Below the pieces are notes generated by a model, which saw nothing but the letters and a program-made list of their open reading frames with translations, had not been told where the DNA came from and did not search any database. From assembly GCA_946965045.2 (NCBI GenBank), contig OX337240.1, positions 310,001 to 374,000 of the forward strand: DNA of 64,000 nt, written 5' to 3'. Of this stretch, positions 1 to 10,298 are shown one piece after another. The position numbers and the translations under genes were made by a program. Origin of the DNA: Epithemia pelagica. Lineage: Eukaryota > Bacillariophyta > Bacillariophyceae > Surirellales > Surirellaceae. Numbering within the stretch: the first letter of the stretch is position 1; every line of letters begins with the position of its first letter.

Positions 1-177
1 GACACGACGTTCCGCAAATCGTCATCTCTCCCCTTTATTGCTGGTAAATCCTATGTGGATACCTTGTTTACACCGGCCGAGCAAGTGGCCATGGGCCGTT
101 ATATTCAAACCTTGGCCAATCCAACGAGTCCCGTCTGGTCCCTCATGCAACACTATTTTGCCACCATTCTCGACTAA
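1..177 (+). CDS. Sulfotransferase, 3' end of upstream copy (partial)
   Basis: These are the last 58 codons and TAA stop of a gene that begins before the window. The sequence is base-for-base like the 3' end of the complete sulfotransferase gene at 5744-7285, in the same frame. No catalytic motif lies in this part, so the function is taken from the complete copy. It marks the left edge of the tandem duplication. The 3' flank is also shared with the other copy, with small indels. Confidence 0.85.
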   Translation, partial: DTTFRKSSSLPFIAGKSYVDTLFTPAEQVAMGRYIQTLANPTSPVWSLMQHYFATILD

Positions 178-1131
178 CTGGTCGCATGTATATATAGTGG
201 AGAGAGGAACAAACGAATGGTATTTGTATCGCATGGTGCGAAACGAGGATCATGACTCTATACCTATATTCTCCTATTCGTCTTGGAGGAGGAACTCAAG
301 AATGACCCCCTCTCTCTCTGTATAGTATCCGAGAGGGGGAGTGTTTGCTGGTGAGCCAGTTCCAGCGAGTGTTTGTACCCTCGCTCCCTCTCTATTCCTA
401 TAATATAGCTTGTGGCACTCGGTGGTTTGAAACAACTTAGGTACAATTATTAGACACCTAGTAGTAGAGGATTGTGGGCGGGGCAGACATCTAGTACTCC
501 TTCTCTCTCGTTATGGCGACCAGCACCAGGTTGCAGGGTCGTCCAGTGCGTGATCGAGCGAGCTGCTCACATGATCCTTGCAAATGCCTTGCCAAGACTG
601 GTACTACTCGGACCCTTATGATTGGACGGCTCCGAGTGTATCCGGAGGCGAGGGAGAAAGTAGGAAGGAGAGTTTGCACATGGAGTGGCTTTTTTGTCGT
701 GTTGTTGTTGTTGGTGGTGGGAGTGGATCTCCGCTCAACCACGCAGTCCGAACCAACCGAAAACCCTTGTGTGGACTAAGGGTAAAACGTCAGGTAGGAG
801 TACTGCAGAGATTTCACAGGTTCTTCTTGCTCAAGCTCAACCTCCTTCACATTTCGAATCTAGAAGGGGGGGGGGGGGGGACCTTACGCGCGTTCGATGC
901 GTTCGTAGACTTTCTCTCCCACAGGCCACATTCCGATCTTTTTCCTAGAGTAGAGCGACTCACCAAAAAAGCGCCAGTAGTGTCATGAATCCCAAACACT
1001 CTCTGTGTTTCTGTCTCATGGGACGGTTCCACTTGAAGCATTGGTTGTACCTTGTCATGATATTGTCGTCATGTTTTGGTCCACTTGTTACTAGTCGATA
1101 CTCCTAGTAGGAATGGCCATGGGTGGTAGTT
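178..1131. other. Intergenic region, 3' flanks of sulfotransferase and MFS copy 1
   Basis: This lies between two convergent genes and is collinear with 7286-8423. About 776-868 holds the remnant of an inverted-repeat arm that is complete in the second unit. A G-run near 868-880 is followed directly by sequence that in the second unit lies about 260 bp further on, so this copy has lost that block. I see no gene. Confidence 0.6.
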
Positions 1132-2934
1132 CTAGAATGCTGCCAAGCGAATTGTCATTGGGAGCGGCGTCCTCCGCATCTTGTCGGATACTAATAGTAG
1201 TATCATCAACATCGTCATCCACATACCAGATCCACGCCTTGGGTATTGGGCAAGACGGCCGACGTGACGAGAATGGGCAAGACGCCCACCACGGCACCCC
1301 CCAGGGCCGACCTGGTTGGCATCCATGAGGGTTCCCGACACGGTATCCGTGACCAGGTAGGCCACTCCAAAACACGTTCCAATAAGGGACAAGCCCGTGC
1401 CCCGTTGGGCTGTAGGGAGAAGCTCGGCCGTCCAGAGGCCATTGACGGTACCGGAAACCGTTCCGACTATGGTTCCTACCGATGAGGCTACCACCAACAG
1501 GATTGTGGCCAATCCCATGGAAACCGCCTGATTGTTATTGTGCTTGTTGTTGCTGTCGTCTCCATCCTTTGTCGTAGTAGCCAGTGAGGCCACGGCCATG
1601 GCAATGACTGCTCCACACGCTGCTCCCACCAAGTGGCCTCCACAAAAGAGGACCCGTCGGGAGATGCGGTCGATATAGACTAGGTTAAACACTTTGGCCA
1701 CGAGACCCAGCAAGGAAAACCAAATACCGAGCTTGTAGACATGGTTCGCGAGCCATGGGGAGGTGTGGTCCCGAAGAATGGTCAAGTGCCAGGGACTGGA
1801 CAAGGCGCCCGGAAAGATAATGAGGGTTCGTAGAACCATGAGGGCCAACAGGGTATGGCGCAATTGGACACTTCCCCGAAACATGTCCAGGTAGCCTTGG
1901 AGCAGAGATTGGCACGTCACTTCATTGTCTCGTTGTTGTTGTTGTTGTTGAGGTGGAAAATGATGCTGTACTTCCTCGAGCTGCAACGGTTGGTAGGGAA
2001 CCGCAGCACCAGTGCTAGTACAGTCGTCCTGCAGCTCGTCGTCGTCGTCTTGGTCGTCGTCCCTGGACCGGGTGGCCCGAATTCCCCCACGCAGAGCTGT
2101 GGCCAGGTAGTTGGCTCCCGCCACGGCTTGTCCGTATCGTCCCGTACTGGCCAGATAGCGTGGACTTTCTGGAACGAGCCAGAGTGCCAACACAAGGCCC
2201 ACCAGACTGGGAGCTGCCGTGGCCAGAAAATAGGCACGCCACCCCGCGACACTCGTCATTCGAGTCGAGCAAGCAGATTCCGCAGATTCTGCATTGGCAA
2301 AAGTGTCCGGAATGTCGTTGTCGTCGTTGTTGTTGTCGTTGTTGGTGGTTGCTGTTTCCTGAATGAGCCACATGGCCATGAGACTCGTGTAAATGCCACC
2401 CAAGGCCCAAAAGACATCGGCCACCACAGCGTAACGACCGCGACAGGAGGATGGAAAGAGTTCCAGCAAGAGGACCGATCCCCCGTTATACGAGAGAGAT
2501 GCCCCCAATCCAGCCACGAGCCGCCAAAGCCACAGCCACCGAAACGAAAGGGACAGGGCGCTGCCCACGGAACTGAGAATGTCCAACAGGAGGCCCGTCA
2601 CAAAGGTCCACCACCGTCCCACGTGGACGTGGTCCATGAGGCGACCGCCCAACAGATTGCCCGTCAGGCTACCCACGGACAGGGCCACAAAGAGTTGAGC
2701 CCCCAATTCGTAATTGTCCGCCAAAAAGCACTGTCGGAACCGTTGATCGGAAACGACTGTGCCCATGGCGGTGTATTCCACTTCTTCGGCCGCCGAAGAA
2801 AAGGCAATGGCAAAGATCACCAAGTAATAGCGTCGTCGTCTCCATAGCGTAGCCGGTCCAAAGCCACTGCCGTGTGCTTCTTCGTAAAAGAGATTGATGG
2901 TCCGTGGGGACGAAGATTCTGGTAATGTTTCCAT
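1132..2934 (-). CDS. MFS transporter, upstream copy with frameshifted 3' end
   Basis: The 600-codon frame starts at ATG 2934 and matches the intact paralogue at 8424-10298 almost exactly for about 535 residues. It is a 12-helix major facilitator protein of the sugar-porter/SV2-like kind, with GGRLMD after helix 2 and ELFPSSCRGRY near helix 4-5. Against the intact copy it lacks 20 bp near 1308 and 11 bp near 1229. The first loss changes frame after SGTLMDANQV. The last helix (LLLALAALGGAVVGVLPILV in the other copy) is replaced by an Arg/Gly-rich tail. It is probably non-functional or altered. Confidence 0.8.
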   Translation of the reverse strand: METLPESSSPRTINLFYEEAHGSGFGPATLWRRRRYYLVIFAIAFSSAAEEVEYTAMGTVVSDQRFRQCFLADNYELGAQLFVALSVGSLTGNLLGGRLMDHVHVGRWWTFVTGLLLDILSSVGSALSLSFRWLWLWRLVAGLGASLSYNGGSVLLLELFPSSCRGRYAVVADVFWALGGIYTSLMAMWLIQETATTNNDNNNDDNDIPDTFANAESAESACSTRMTSVAGWRAYFLATAAPSLVGLVLALWLVPESPRYLASTGRYGQAVAGANYLATALRGGIRATRSRDDDQDDDDELQDDCTSTGAAVPYQPLQLEEVQHHFPPQQQQQQRDNEVTCQSLLQGYLDMFRGSVQLRHTLLALMVLRTLIIFPGALSSPWHLTILRDHTSPWLANHVYKLGIWFSLLGLVAKVFNLVYIDRISRRVLFCGGHLVGAACGAVIAMAVASLATTTKDGDDSNNKHNNNQAVSMGLATILLVVASSVGTIVGTVSGTVNGLWTAELLPTAQRGTGLSLIGTCFGVAYLVTDTVSGTLMDANQVGPGGCRGGRLAHSRHVGRLAQYPRRGSGMWMTMLMILLLVSDKMRRTPLPMTIRLAAF

Positions 2935-4777
2935 CGGCGTGTGGTGTTCTTGTGACTTTTGACTTTAGTGTGACGATTTTCTTTTGGGTTTTCGGTCGGC
3001 CGACGTTGCGCGACCGACAATCACACAGAGTGAAGCTTCTGGCTACTAGGTGGGTGTCCTTGTCGGGTTCATACTAAGCTACTCCATCTACCTGACGTTT
3101 TGCTCGTAAGGTTAGATAGTCCCTTCCGCTTTTTTTGTGTCCAGGCCCTGGCATACACAACTCTGGACGAATCTGCGGTTTCCGATGGCCTGCACCCTCC
3201 GTACGGTCCGGCATTCATACAATCCAGCACGCATCGTACCGCTACTACCTGTACATTGGAAGGAAGGATCCGCTTTCTAAACACTCATCCAGTGGCAAGA
3301 TACAGAATGTGATCCTGGCAATGACAGAGAATGGCATGGCACAAGGTTGTCCCATGGATCAGTCGTGTGGGACCCGCACACATTCCAGAAAGCACAGCCA
3401 CCGACCGTAGCAGCAGCACTTTGGAATACATTCCCCACTGCTACTAGAGTTGAAGTGAGCAGGAGGTTGGATTGGAGCAACAAGAACCTGTGAAAATCTC
3501 CGTATCGAACCCCATGATTCGAAGGAGCCAGATTGTTGCATCCTGGTACCGTCCCTTTTAGCAAAAACATGCATGTCCGATCCCTGCATCTCTCAACTCT
3601 GTGGAACCCGATCCAGATGTTTGGTTTTTGTGTTGTCCATTGTAGAAATGCCTTGGATTTACGATCCTGGGTCTTTCGTGGTTTCATTGATGTGCATCTC
3701 AGAGTGTTGTACATCTCTACCTGACGTCTCTCGTGGAATGCTGCTGGGCTGGACCACCACAAAGAAATCGGCACCAGGAGGGTGGTCATGCCATGGTGGT
3801 GGACCGACACACCACACAAATTCTTGTCGTCGTCGTCACACTCGTTTGCCGCAGGGCCCACATGGTTGTTTCCTGTAACCCTGTCCAGCAGCAGTAGCAG
3901 CACCAGCAGCAGCAGCTGTCTGGCATTGCACTACTCCTACGTAGTTTCTCGCTGGCAGTGTGGAAAGGAATCGTGTGTTCTCGGAGTACCTAGTTTCTAT
4001 AGTTTTGCGGGTTCTCTCATCGGGACGTGTTCTCTCCGTTTGTTTGCGATTACGACGACGACGACGACGACGACATGTTCTTTTGGGCCGCACCACAGAA
4101 AAAAAAGGGAGAAAGGACCGAGTCGCCCTCTATTCTTCTAGTATGGATCTTATGGAACGCTGTTTCGGTTGTGGTGTTGTGGTTTGTGCGTTTGTGGCAC
4201 GAGTGTGTGGCACTGGTAGCATGGCTGGTCGGCGCTCTTCCGGTAAATCTAATCTTGGTCGTGTTCACCATTTCACGCACCGGCCGTTCAGTCCCACATT
4301 CGAGTCGCGTTTGTAACGGATGCGATCGCCAACAAGAATCTCATGGTGGTTCGACATGGTTCCACAATCAATCAACGCATGGTGGTTCGACATGGTTCCA
4401 CAATCAATCAATGCGATCGTGCCTCCCTCCCTCGATCGATAGACCCACACACTCTGGATACAAAGAAGAGAAGACTACGACAACAACAACCACAAAGGCA
4501 AGCCGCCACAACTCCACCACGACAGAGATACGAACGAACCCAATCCTCGTTCGTACCAACCATTGCAGACGATTCTCCATTGTGAACTTGTGTGGCGCGC
4601 ACCAAACGAATCGTCCATTGTCATTCGACTCTTGTCCATCCTTGGCAACCACGAACGAACCAACCAACCACCACTCTCCTCATTGCCCTCGTCGTTGTCG
4701 TCGTCGATACACAGCGACAGACACACACACACGGAGTGTCTCGAAGAAACAAACCACGAAACCATTCCCCAACACAC
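2935..4777. other. Intergenic region between divergent MFS and DnaJ genes (unit 1)
   Basis: This is the shared 5' region of divergent genes, collinear with 10299-12039. About 3085-3520 is one arm of a diverged inverted repeat whose partner lies on the other side of the MFS gene. It also holds a CGA-repeat run near 4047-4074 and a 36-bp tandem duplication at 4343-4414. Long open frames here start at non-ATG codons, and I do not accept them as genes. Confidence 0.5.
4343..4414. repeat. 36-bp direct tandem duplication
   Basis: Two adjacent near-identical 36-bp units start at 4343 and 4379 (ATGGTGGTTCGACATGG...). The second duplicated unit of the region, near 11650-11710, has no such doubling. 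The duplication therefore arose after, or was lost since, the segmental duplication. Confidence 0.8.
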
Positions 4778-4885
4778 ATGTCGTCGTCGTCCTCGTCGAA
4801 TCCGAACAATCATTACACCGTGTTGGAATTGGAACCTGTACCCCCCTGGCATTTTCCATGTACATGGTCTTCTAATGTTTCGTAG
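4778..4885 (+). pseudogene. Truncated DnaJ gene (unit 1)
   Basis: The frame opens with ATG and MSSSSSSNPNNHYTVLELE, matching the start of the intact DnaJ gene at 12040. Homology ends at about 4834, before the HPD loop, and the frame runs into unrelated sequence and stops at 4885. The remaining J domain is absent nearby. The break coincides with the left end of a possible small inverted-repeat element, CCTGTACCCC, at 4835. Confidence 0.85.
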
Positions 4886-5353
4886 GATAAGACTAAGAAC
4901 AAATTAGTACTTCCAACGCATTCCTTATTCCTTATATTTTAAGCTTTCGATAGAGCCCCCCGCACGCACCATGCCCGTACACCCAACTGGAGTTACGGTC
5001 GATATTGTTGTCGTTTTGGCGATTGTCTCTTGTTCAAAAAACTGGGGCAATAAAAACGGTGCTCACCGTATTAAGCCTCATGAATCAAACGGTCACACAC
5101 ATGATAAAATTTTTGTCTGGTCATGTCTTACTTATCAATCATTAGCTAAGCCTGACGAATCCACCTCGTGGTCCTCCATTGCTGTTGTTGTGCCCAGGGG
5201 GGGAGGCAAGAATATGAAACCCTAACCCTAAAGGAAGAGTTACTATCATCATTATTGTACGCTCAAATGGAATCTCTTATCAACGAAAGCATATTTTTCA
5301 GAGTCCTGTACCCCTTTTACAAAATCCATGTACATTCCGGGGGTACAGGACTC
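4835..5353. mobile_element. Possible small inverted-repeat element at the DnaJ breakpoint
   Basis: The left end reads CCTGTACCCCCCTGG and the right end, at 5338-5350, reads back as CCTGTACCCCCGG on the other strand. At the right end the sequence forms a hairpin, with GAGTCCTGTACCCC at 5301-5314 pairing exactly with 5340-5353. No target duplication is clear. The interpretation as a MITE-like insertion is tentative; it could simply be a rearrangement junction. Confidence 0.3.
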
Positions 5354-5743
5354 CGCAAATTACGGTAGATATAAAGTAAGCAGATTACTCCCCTGTGATA
5401 TCTCGTCGGGCGCCCGGCTTGTCGGGAGAATGACTCGACGGGCATATGTTGCGCCCTCCTCGAACATATGCCCTTCCCGTCATTCTACCGTCCGCGCCGG
5501 GCGACCCTCCTCTAAAGGATTGGATCACCGTGAACGTACGTGAAGTCGTCTTTCTCACAACCCACAACGGATTCACTCTTCACAATTTTGGCAAGAGCTC
5601 TTCACAATTTTGGCAGGATTTTACAACATCCAACGAAAAACTGAGTCCAGATAGAGTCCAGATAGAGTCCATTTTCCCCTTTGTTGGAATGAGTCCAACT
5701 CGTAGAAGAGTGTTCAACAACCTAGTCTTCGAATCGATTGACA
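4886..5743. other. Unit junction region between truncated DnaJ and sulfotransferase
   Basis: This sequence has no counterpart elsewhere in the duplicated units. It contains the 5301-5353 hairpin and the 5405-5505 palindrome. There is a short direct repeat near 5575-5620 (TTCACAATTTTGGCA twice) and another near 5645-5675 (GAGTCCAGATA twice). I see no gene. Confidence 0.5.
5405..5505. repeat. Imperfect palindrome (hairpin)
   Basis: Arms 5427-5450 and 5463-5486 pair with few mismatches around CATATG-containing sequence. Outer GC-rich segments 5405-5418 and 5494-5505 extend the pairing. This is the shape of a small snap-back element or a strong cruciform. It is non-coding. Confidence 0.65.
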
Positions 5744-7285
5744 ATGTTTGTTTTTAGGAATCCAAGAAGCATGAGACCTATCACGTCAACGCCAAGGGTC
5801 AAGGTCGTGTGGGTGGGTCGTCTCGTGGTGGTACCCCTCCTTTCCTTGTTGTGTTTGCAATGGGCCTTGTTACTATCTTCGCCTTTGGTTGGGTCGTCCG
5901 TGTCGTCGAGACAACAACGAGAACATGATGATGATGATCCAATGAAACACACCACCGCAACACGAAACAACCACAACCACAAGGATCATCCGCCATTCAA
6001 TCCTCATCATGATTGGATCTTGGCCTCCAGCAGTACGGTGGACACTCCTGCTTCCTCCCCCTCCCCCAACAAGAACAACGACCCGGAACTAGACACTCCC
6101 GACCAGGACAAGGACACGACCGAGGCACCACAACAACAGCAACATCCTCAAATTGCCTGGCTCTTGTCCTTTCCCAATTCCGGCACATCCTATACCATGA
6201 TGAATACCCAACACGTCACGGGATACCGGACGGCCACCAATTATGCCAGGGATTGGAACTGGACCACTGCCGACACTAATAATCCAAATACGTCTTCGAT
6301 TGTTGCGTGGACGCCGGAAGGTCCCTTTTCGAAAGCACCCACGACCACTACCACGATTCCCCACTCCTTTGTCTTGACCAAGACGCATTGTACCGGCTAT
6401 TGTACCGCCTGTCCGCCCCAAGCCTATGTCATTCCGACCGTGGACGATTTTGTTCATGGCTGTCACCAAACAGAACTGCCAGTAACGTCCACAGCCACCA
6501 CCACCAAGACAACAACTCGGTCTGGTCACTATTCTCCCGACACGATGCCCGTCGCCCGAGCCATTCATTTGATTCGTCATCCCTTGGACAATCTCGTGTC
6601 GCGGTTGCACTTGGCCTTGAAACCTCATCTTATCGTCCGCAAACCCGAATTGCACGCCATTCTGATGAACAATGACACGGTATCGACGGAACGTCAACGG
6701 CTCGAGGCCTGGTGCGACTGGGTCGATGCCCGGCACCAAGCGAAACTGCAACAAGCGCTCCAACTGTGGTTGCGACAGGATGCGGAGGACGAGGCACCCC
6801 ATCATCCTCCCGCGGCCTGGCCCTTTGTCACCAACCATGAGCACCACAATTCATCGTCCGAATCGTTGCTCCTGTGGGAAACGGATCCTCACTACGTCCT
6901 CAGGTTACTACTCGGTCAACATCCCGTGACCCAAAACAATGTCCTGTGTCGGACCGAATTGTTTCGCTATGTCCAATGGCATGCCCGTGCCTGGCAAATG
7001 ACGCAAGCCCTCCAAATTCCCGTCCATATGGTCCATTACGAATCCTATTCGACCAACTTTACCGCCACGGTCCAGGGCATTGTCCACTTTTTGCATCAAT
7101 CCGACGACGACACGACGTTCCGCAAATCGTCATCTCTCCCCTTTATTGCTGGTAAATCCTATGTGGATACCTTGTTTACACCGGCCGAGCAAGTGGCCAT
7201 GGGCCGTTATATTCAAACCTTGGCCAATCCAACGAGTCCCGTCTGGTCCCTCATGCAACACTATTTTGCCACCATTCTCGACTAA
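5744..7285 (+). CDS. Sulfotransferase, Golgi-type membrane-anchored
   Basis: The protein of about 513 residues transfers sulfate from PAPS to an unknown acceptor. SFPNSGTSYT near residues 142-151 fits the 5'-phosphosulfate-binding loop. LIRHPLDNLVSRLH near 275-288 fits the 3'-phosphate-binding region. An N-terminal hydrophobic stretch (about residues 20-45) after basic residues suggests a type II signal anchor, hence Golgi. A low-complexity stem rich in H, N, T and P follows. I chose ATG 5744, but ATG 5771 is in frame and equally possible. TTTTTAG just after 5744 could also be a splice acceptor. The 3' end is duplicated at 1-177. Confidence 0.8.
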   Translation: MFVFRNPRSMRPITSTPRVKVVWVGRLVVVPLLSLLCLQWALLLSSPLVGSSVSSRQQREHDDDDPMKHTTATRNNHNHKDHPPFNPHHDWILASSSTVDTPASSPSPNKNNDPELDTPDQDKDTTEAPQQQQHPQIAWLLSFPNSGTSYTMMNTQHVTGYRTATNYARDWNWTTADTNNPNTSSIVAWTPEGPFSKAPTTTTTIPHSFVLTKTHCTGYCTACPPQAYVIPTVDDFVHGCHQTELPVTSTATTTKTTTRSGHYSPDTMPVARAIHLIRHPLDNLVSRLHLALKPHLIVRKPELHAILMNNDTVSTERQRLEAWCDWVDARHQAKLQQALQLWLRQDAEDEAPHHPPAAWPFVTNHEHHNSSSESLLLWETDPHYVLRLLLGQHPVTQNNVLCRTELFRYVQWHARAWQMTQALQIPVHMVHYESYSTNFTATVQGIVHFLHQSDDDTTFRKSSSLPFIAGKSYVDTLFTPAEQVAMGRYIQTLANPTSPVWSLMQHYFATILD

Positions 7286-8423
7286 CTGGTCGCATGTATA
7301 TATAGTGGAGAGAGGAACAAACGAATGGTATTTGTATCGCATGGTGCGAAACGAGGATCATGACTCTATAATACCTATATTCTTCCATTCGTCTTAGGAG
7401 GAGGAACTCAAGAATGACCCCCTCTCTCTCTGTATAGTATCCGAGAGGGGGAGTGTTTGCTGGTGTGCCAGTTCCACCGAGTGTTTGTACCCTTGTGGCA
7501 CTCGGTGGTTTGAAACATTATTAGACACCTAGTAGTAGAGGATTGTGGGCGGGGCAGACATCTAGTACTCCTTCTCTCTCGTTATGGCGACCAGCACCAG
7601 GTTGCAGGGTCGTCCAGTGCGTGATCGAGCGAGCTGCTCACATGATCCTTGCAAATGCCTTGCCAAGACTGGTACTACTCGGACCCTTATGATTGGACGG
7701 CTCCGAGTGTATCCGGAGGCGAGGGAGAAAGTAGGAAGGAGAGTTTGCACATGGAGTGGCTTTTTTGTCGTGTTGTTGTTGTTGTTGGTGGGAGTGGATC
7801 TCCGCTCAACCACGCAGGCCGAACCAACCGAAAACCCTTGTGTGGACTACCCTTACGAGCAAAACGTCAGGTAGGAGTACTACACAGATTTCACAGGTTC
7901 TTCTTGCTCAAGTTCAACCTCCTTCACATTTCGCATCTAGAGGGGGGGGGGGGATGCATTCCAAAGTGCTGCTCCAGCAACTGTGCTTTCAAGGATGTGG
8001 TCAATCACTGATGATCCATGAGACAACGATGAACCATGCCATTCTCGTTCATCGCCAGGATCACGCGTTTGTGTTGTGTCTGGGGTTCTGTATCTTGCCA
8101 CTGGATGGAGTATTCTAAAAGTATAGAGATACAGTATAGATCACGTCCGATCGGATCGTCGTCCCTTGCAATGTACAGGTGGTAGTGGTACGATGCGTGC
8201 TGCGGAGATGATGACCTTACGCGCGTTCGATGCGTTCGTAGACTTTCTCTTTCACAGGCTACATTCCGATCTTTTTCCTAGAGTAGAGCGACTCACCAAA
8301 AAAGCGCCAGTAGTGTCATGAATCCCAAACACTCTCTGTGTTTCTGTCTCATGGGACGGTTCCACTTGAAGCATTGGTTGTACCTTGTCATGATATTGTC
8401 GTCATGTTTTGGTCCACTTGTTA
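7286..8423. other. Intergenic region of unit 2 with inverted-repeat arm
   Basis: This lies between the convergent sulfotransferase and MFS genes. About 7851-8217 is a diverged reverse-complement copy of 3085-3520 and 10449-10884. Matching pieces include CTTACGAGCAAAACGTCAGG and CAATGTACAGGTGGTAG. A G-run sits at about 7939-7950. I see no gene. Confidence 0.6.
7851..8217. repeat. Left arm of long inverted repeat flanking the MFS gene
   Basis: Reading this segment backwards recovers, with gaps and substitutions, the sequence at 10449-10884. It includes the blocks around the Acc-G tract, the CAGTGGCAAGATACAGAA block and the CGATGCGTGCTG block. In the upstream unit only a fragment remains, at about 776-868. 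Coordinates are approximate. Confidence 0.65.
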
Positions 8424-10298
8424 CTAGTCGATACTCCTAGTAGGAATGGCCATGGGTGGTAGTTCTAGAATGCTGCCAAGCGAATTGTCATTGGGAGCGG
8501 CGTCCTCCGCATCTTGTCGGATACTAATAGTAGTATCATCAATATCGTCATCCACATGATCTTGGTCGACCAGATCCACGCCTTGGGTATTGGGCAAGAC
8601 GGCCGACGTGACGAGAATGGGCAAGACGCCCACCACGGCACCCCCCAGGGCCGCCAGGGCCAGCAGGAGCACCACCTGGTTGGCATCCATGAGGGTTCCC
8701 GACACGGTATCCGTGACCAGGTAGGCCACTTCAAAACACGTTCCAATAAGGGACAAGCCCGTGCCCCGTTGCGCCGTGGGGAGAAGCTCGGTCGTCCAAA
8801 GGCCATTGACGGTACCGGAAACCGTTCCGACAATGGTTCCTACCGAGGAGGCTACCATCAACAGGATTGTGGCCAATCCTATGGAAACCGCCTGATTGTT
8901 ATTGTGCTTGTTGTTGCTGTCGTCTCCATCCTTTGTCGTAGTAGCCAACGAGGCCACGGCCATGGCAATGACTGCTCCACACGCTGCTCCCACCAAGTGG
9001 CCTCCACAAAAGAGGACCCGTCGGGAGATGCGGTCGATATAGACTAGGTTAAACACTTTGGCCACGAGACCCAAACAGGAAAACCAAATACCGAGCTTGT
9101 AGACATGGTTCGCGAGCCATGGGGAGGTGTGGTCCCGCAGAATGGTCAAGTGCCAGGGACTGGACAAGGCGCCCGGAAAGATAATGAGGGTTCGTAGAAC
9201 CATGAGGGCCAACAGGGTATGGCGCAATTGGACACTTCCCCGAAACATGTCCAGGTAGCCTTGGAGCAGAGATTGGCACGTCACTTCATTGTCTCGTTGT
9301 TGTTGTTGTTGTTGAGGTGGAAAATGATGCTGTACTTCCTCGAGCTGCAACGGTTGGTAGGGAACCGCAGCACCAGTGCTAGTACAGTCGTCCTGCAGCT
9401 CGTCGTCGTCGTCTTGGTCGTCGTCCCTGGACCGGGTGGCCCGAATTCCCCCACGCAGAGCTGTGGCCAGGTAGTTGGCTCCCGCCACGGCTTGTCCGTA
9501 TCGTCCCGTACTGGCCAGATAGCGTGGACTTTCTGGAACGAGCCAGAGTGCCAACACAAGGCCCACCAGACTGGGAGCTGCCGTGGCCAGAAAATAGGCA
9601 CGCCACCCCGCGACACTCGTCATTCGAGTCGAGCAAGCAGATTCCGCAGATTCTGCATTGGCAAAAGTGTCCGGAATGTCGTTGTCGTCGTTGTTGTTGT
9701 CGTTGTTGGTGGTTGCTGTTTCCTGAATGAGCCACATGGCCATGAGACTCGTGTAAATGCCACCCAAGGCCCAAAAGACATCGGCCACCACAGCGTAACG
9801 ACCGCGACAGGAGGATGGAAAGAGTTCCAGCAAGAGGACCGATCCCCCGTTATACGAGAGAGATGCCCCCAATCCAGCCACGAGCCGCCAAAGCCACAGC
9901 CACCGAAACGAAAGGGACAGGGCGCTGCCCACGGAACTGAGAATGTCCAACAGGAGGCCCGTCACAAAGGTCCACCACCGTCCCACGTGGACGTGGTCCA
10001 TGAGGCGACCGCCCAACAGATTGCCCGTCAGGCTACCCACGGACAGGGCCACAAAGAGTTGAGCCCCCAATTCGTAATTGTCCGCCAAAAAGCACTGTCG
10101 GAACCGTTGATCGGAAACGACTGTGCCCATGGCGGTGTATTCCACTTCTTCGGCCGCCGAAGAAAAGGCAATGGCAAAGATCACCAAGTAATAGCGTCGT
10201 CGTCTCCATAGCGTAGCCGGTCCAAAGCCACTGCCGTGTGCTTCTTCGTAAAAGAGATTGATGGTCCGTGGGGACGAAGATTCTGGTAATGTTTCCAT
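8424..10298 (-). CDS. MFS transporter (sugar-porter/SV2-like), intact copy
   Basis: The 624-residue protein from ATG 10298 is predicted to move a small solute across a membrane; the substrate is unknown. It shows about 12 hydrophobic helices. GGRLMDHVHVGRW after helix 2 is a degenerate MFS motif A. ELFPSSCRGRY resembles the sugar-porter PE..R.R signature. A long hydrophilic loop with DDDQDDDDE and QQQQQQ lies between helices 6 and 7, typical for the family. The last helix (LLLALAALGGAVVGVLPILV) is present, unlike the upstream copy. The gene is transcribed away from the DnaJ gene and towards the sulfotransferase. Confidence 0.85.
   Translation of the reverse strand: METLPESSSPRTINLFYEEAHGSGFGPATLWRRRRYYLVIFAIAFSSAAEEVEYTAMGTVVSDQRFRQCFLADNYELGAQLFVALSVGSLTGNLLGGRLMDHVHVGRWWTFVTGLLLDILSSVGSALSLSFRWLWLWRLVAGLGASLSYNGGSVLLLELFPSSCRGRYAVVADVFWALGGIYTSLMAMWLIQETATTNNDNNNDDNDIPDTFANAESAESACSTRMTSVAGWRAYFLATAAPSLVGLVLALWLVPESPRYLASTGRYGQAVAGANYLATALRGGIRATRSRDDDQDDDDELQDDCTSTGAAVPYQPLQLEEVQHHFPPQQQQQQRDNEVTCQSLLQGYLDMFRGSVQLRHTLLALMVLRTLIIFPGALSSPWHLTILRDHTSPWLANHVYKLGIWFSCLGLVAKVFNLVYIDRISRRVLFCGGHLVGAACGAVIAMAVASLATTTKDGDDSNNKHNNNQAVSIGLATILLMVASSVGTIVGTVSGTVNGLWTTELLPTAQRGTGLSLIGTCFEVAYLVTDTVSGTLMDANQVVLLLALAALGGAVVGVLPILVTSAVLPNTQGVDLVDQDHVDDDIDDTTISIRQDAEDAAPNDNSLGSILELPPMAIPTRSID

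Noticed and set aside
1855-2847. 330-codon plus-strand frame opposite the MFS gene (and its twin at 9219-10211)
   Set aside because: It lies entirely antisense to the MFS coding region, has no recognisable domain, and owes its length to the codon bias of the real gene.
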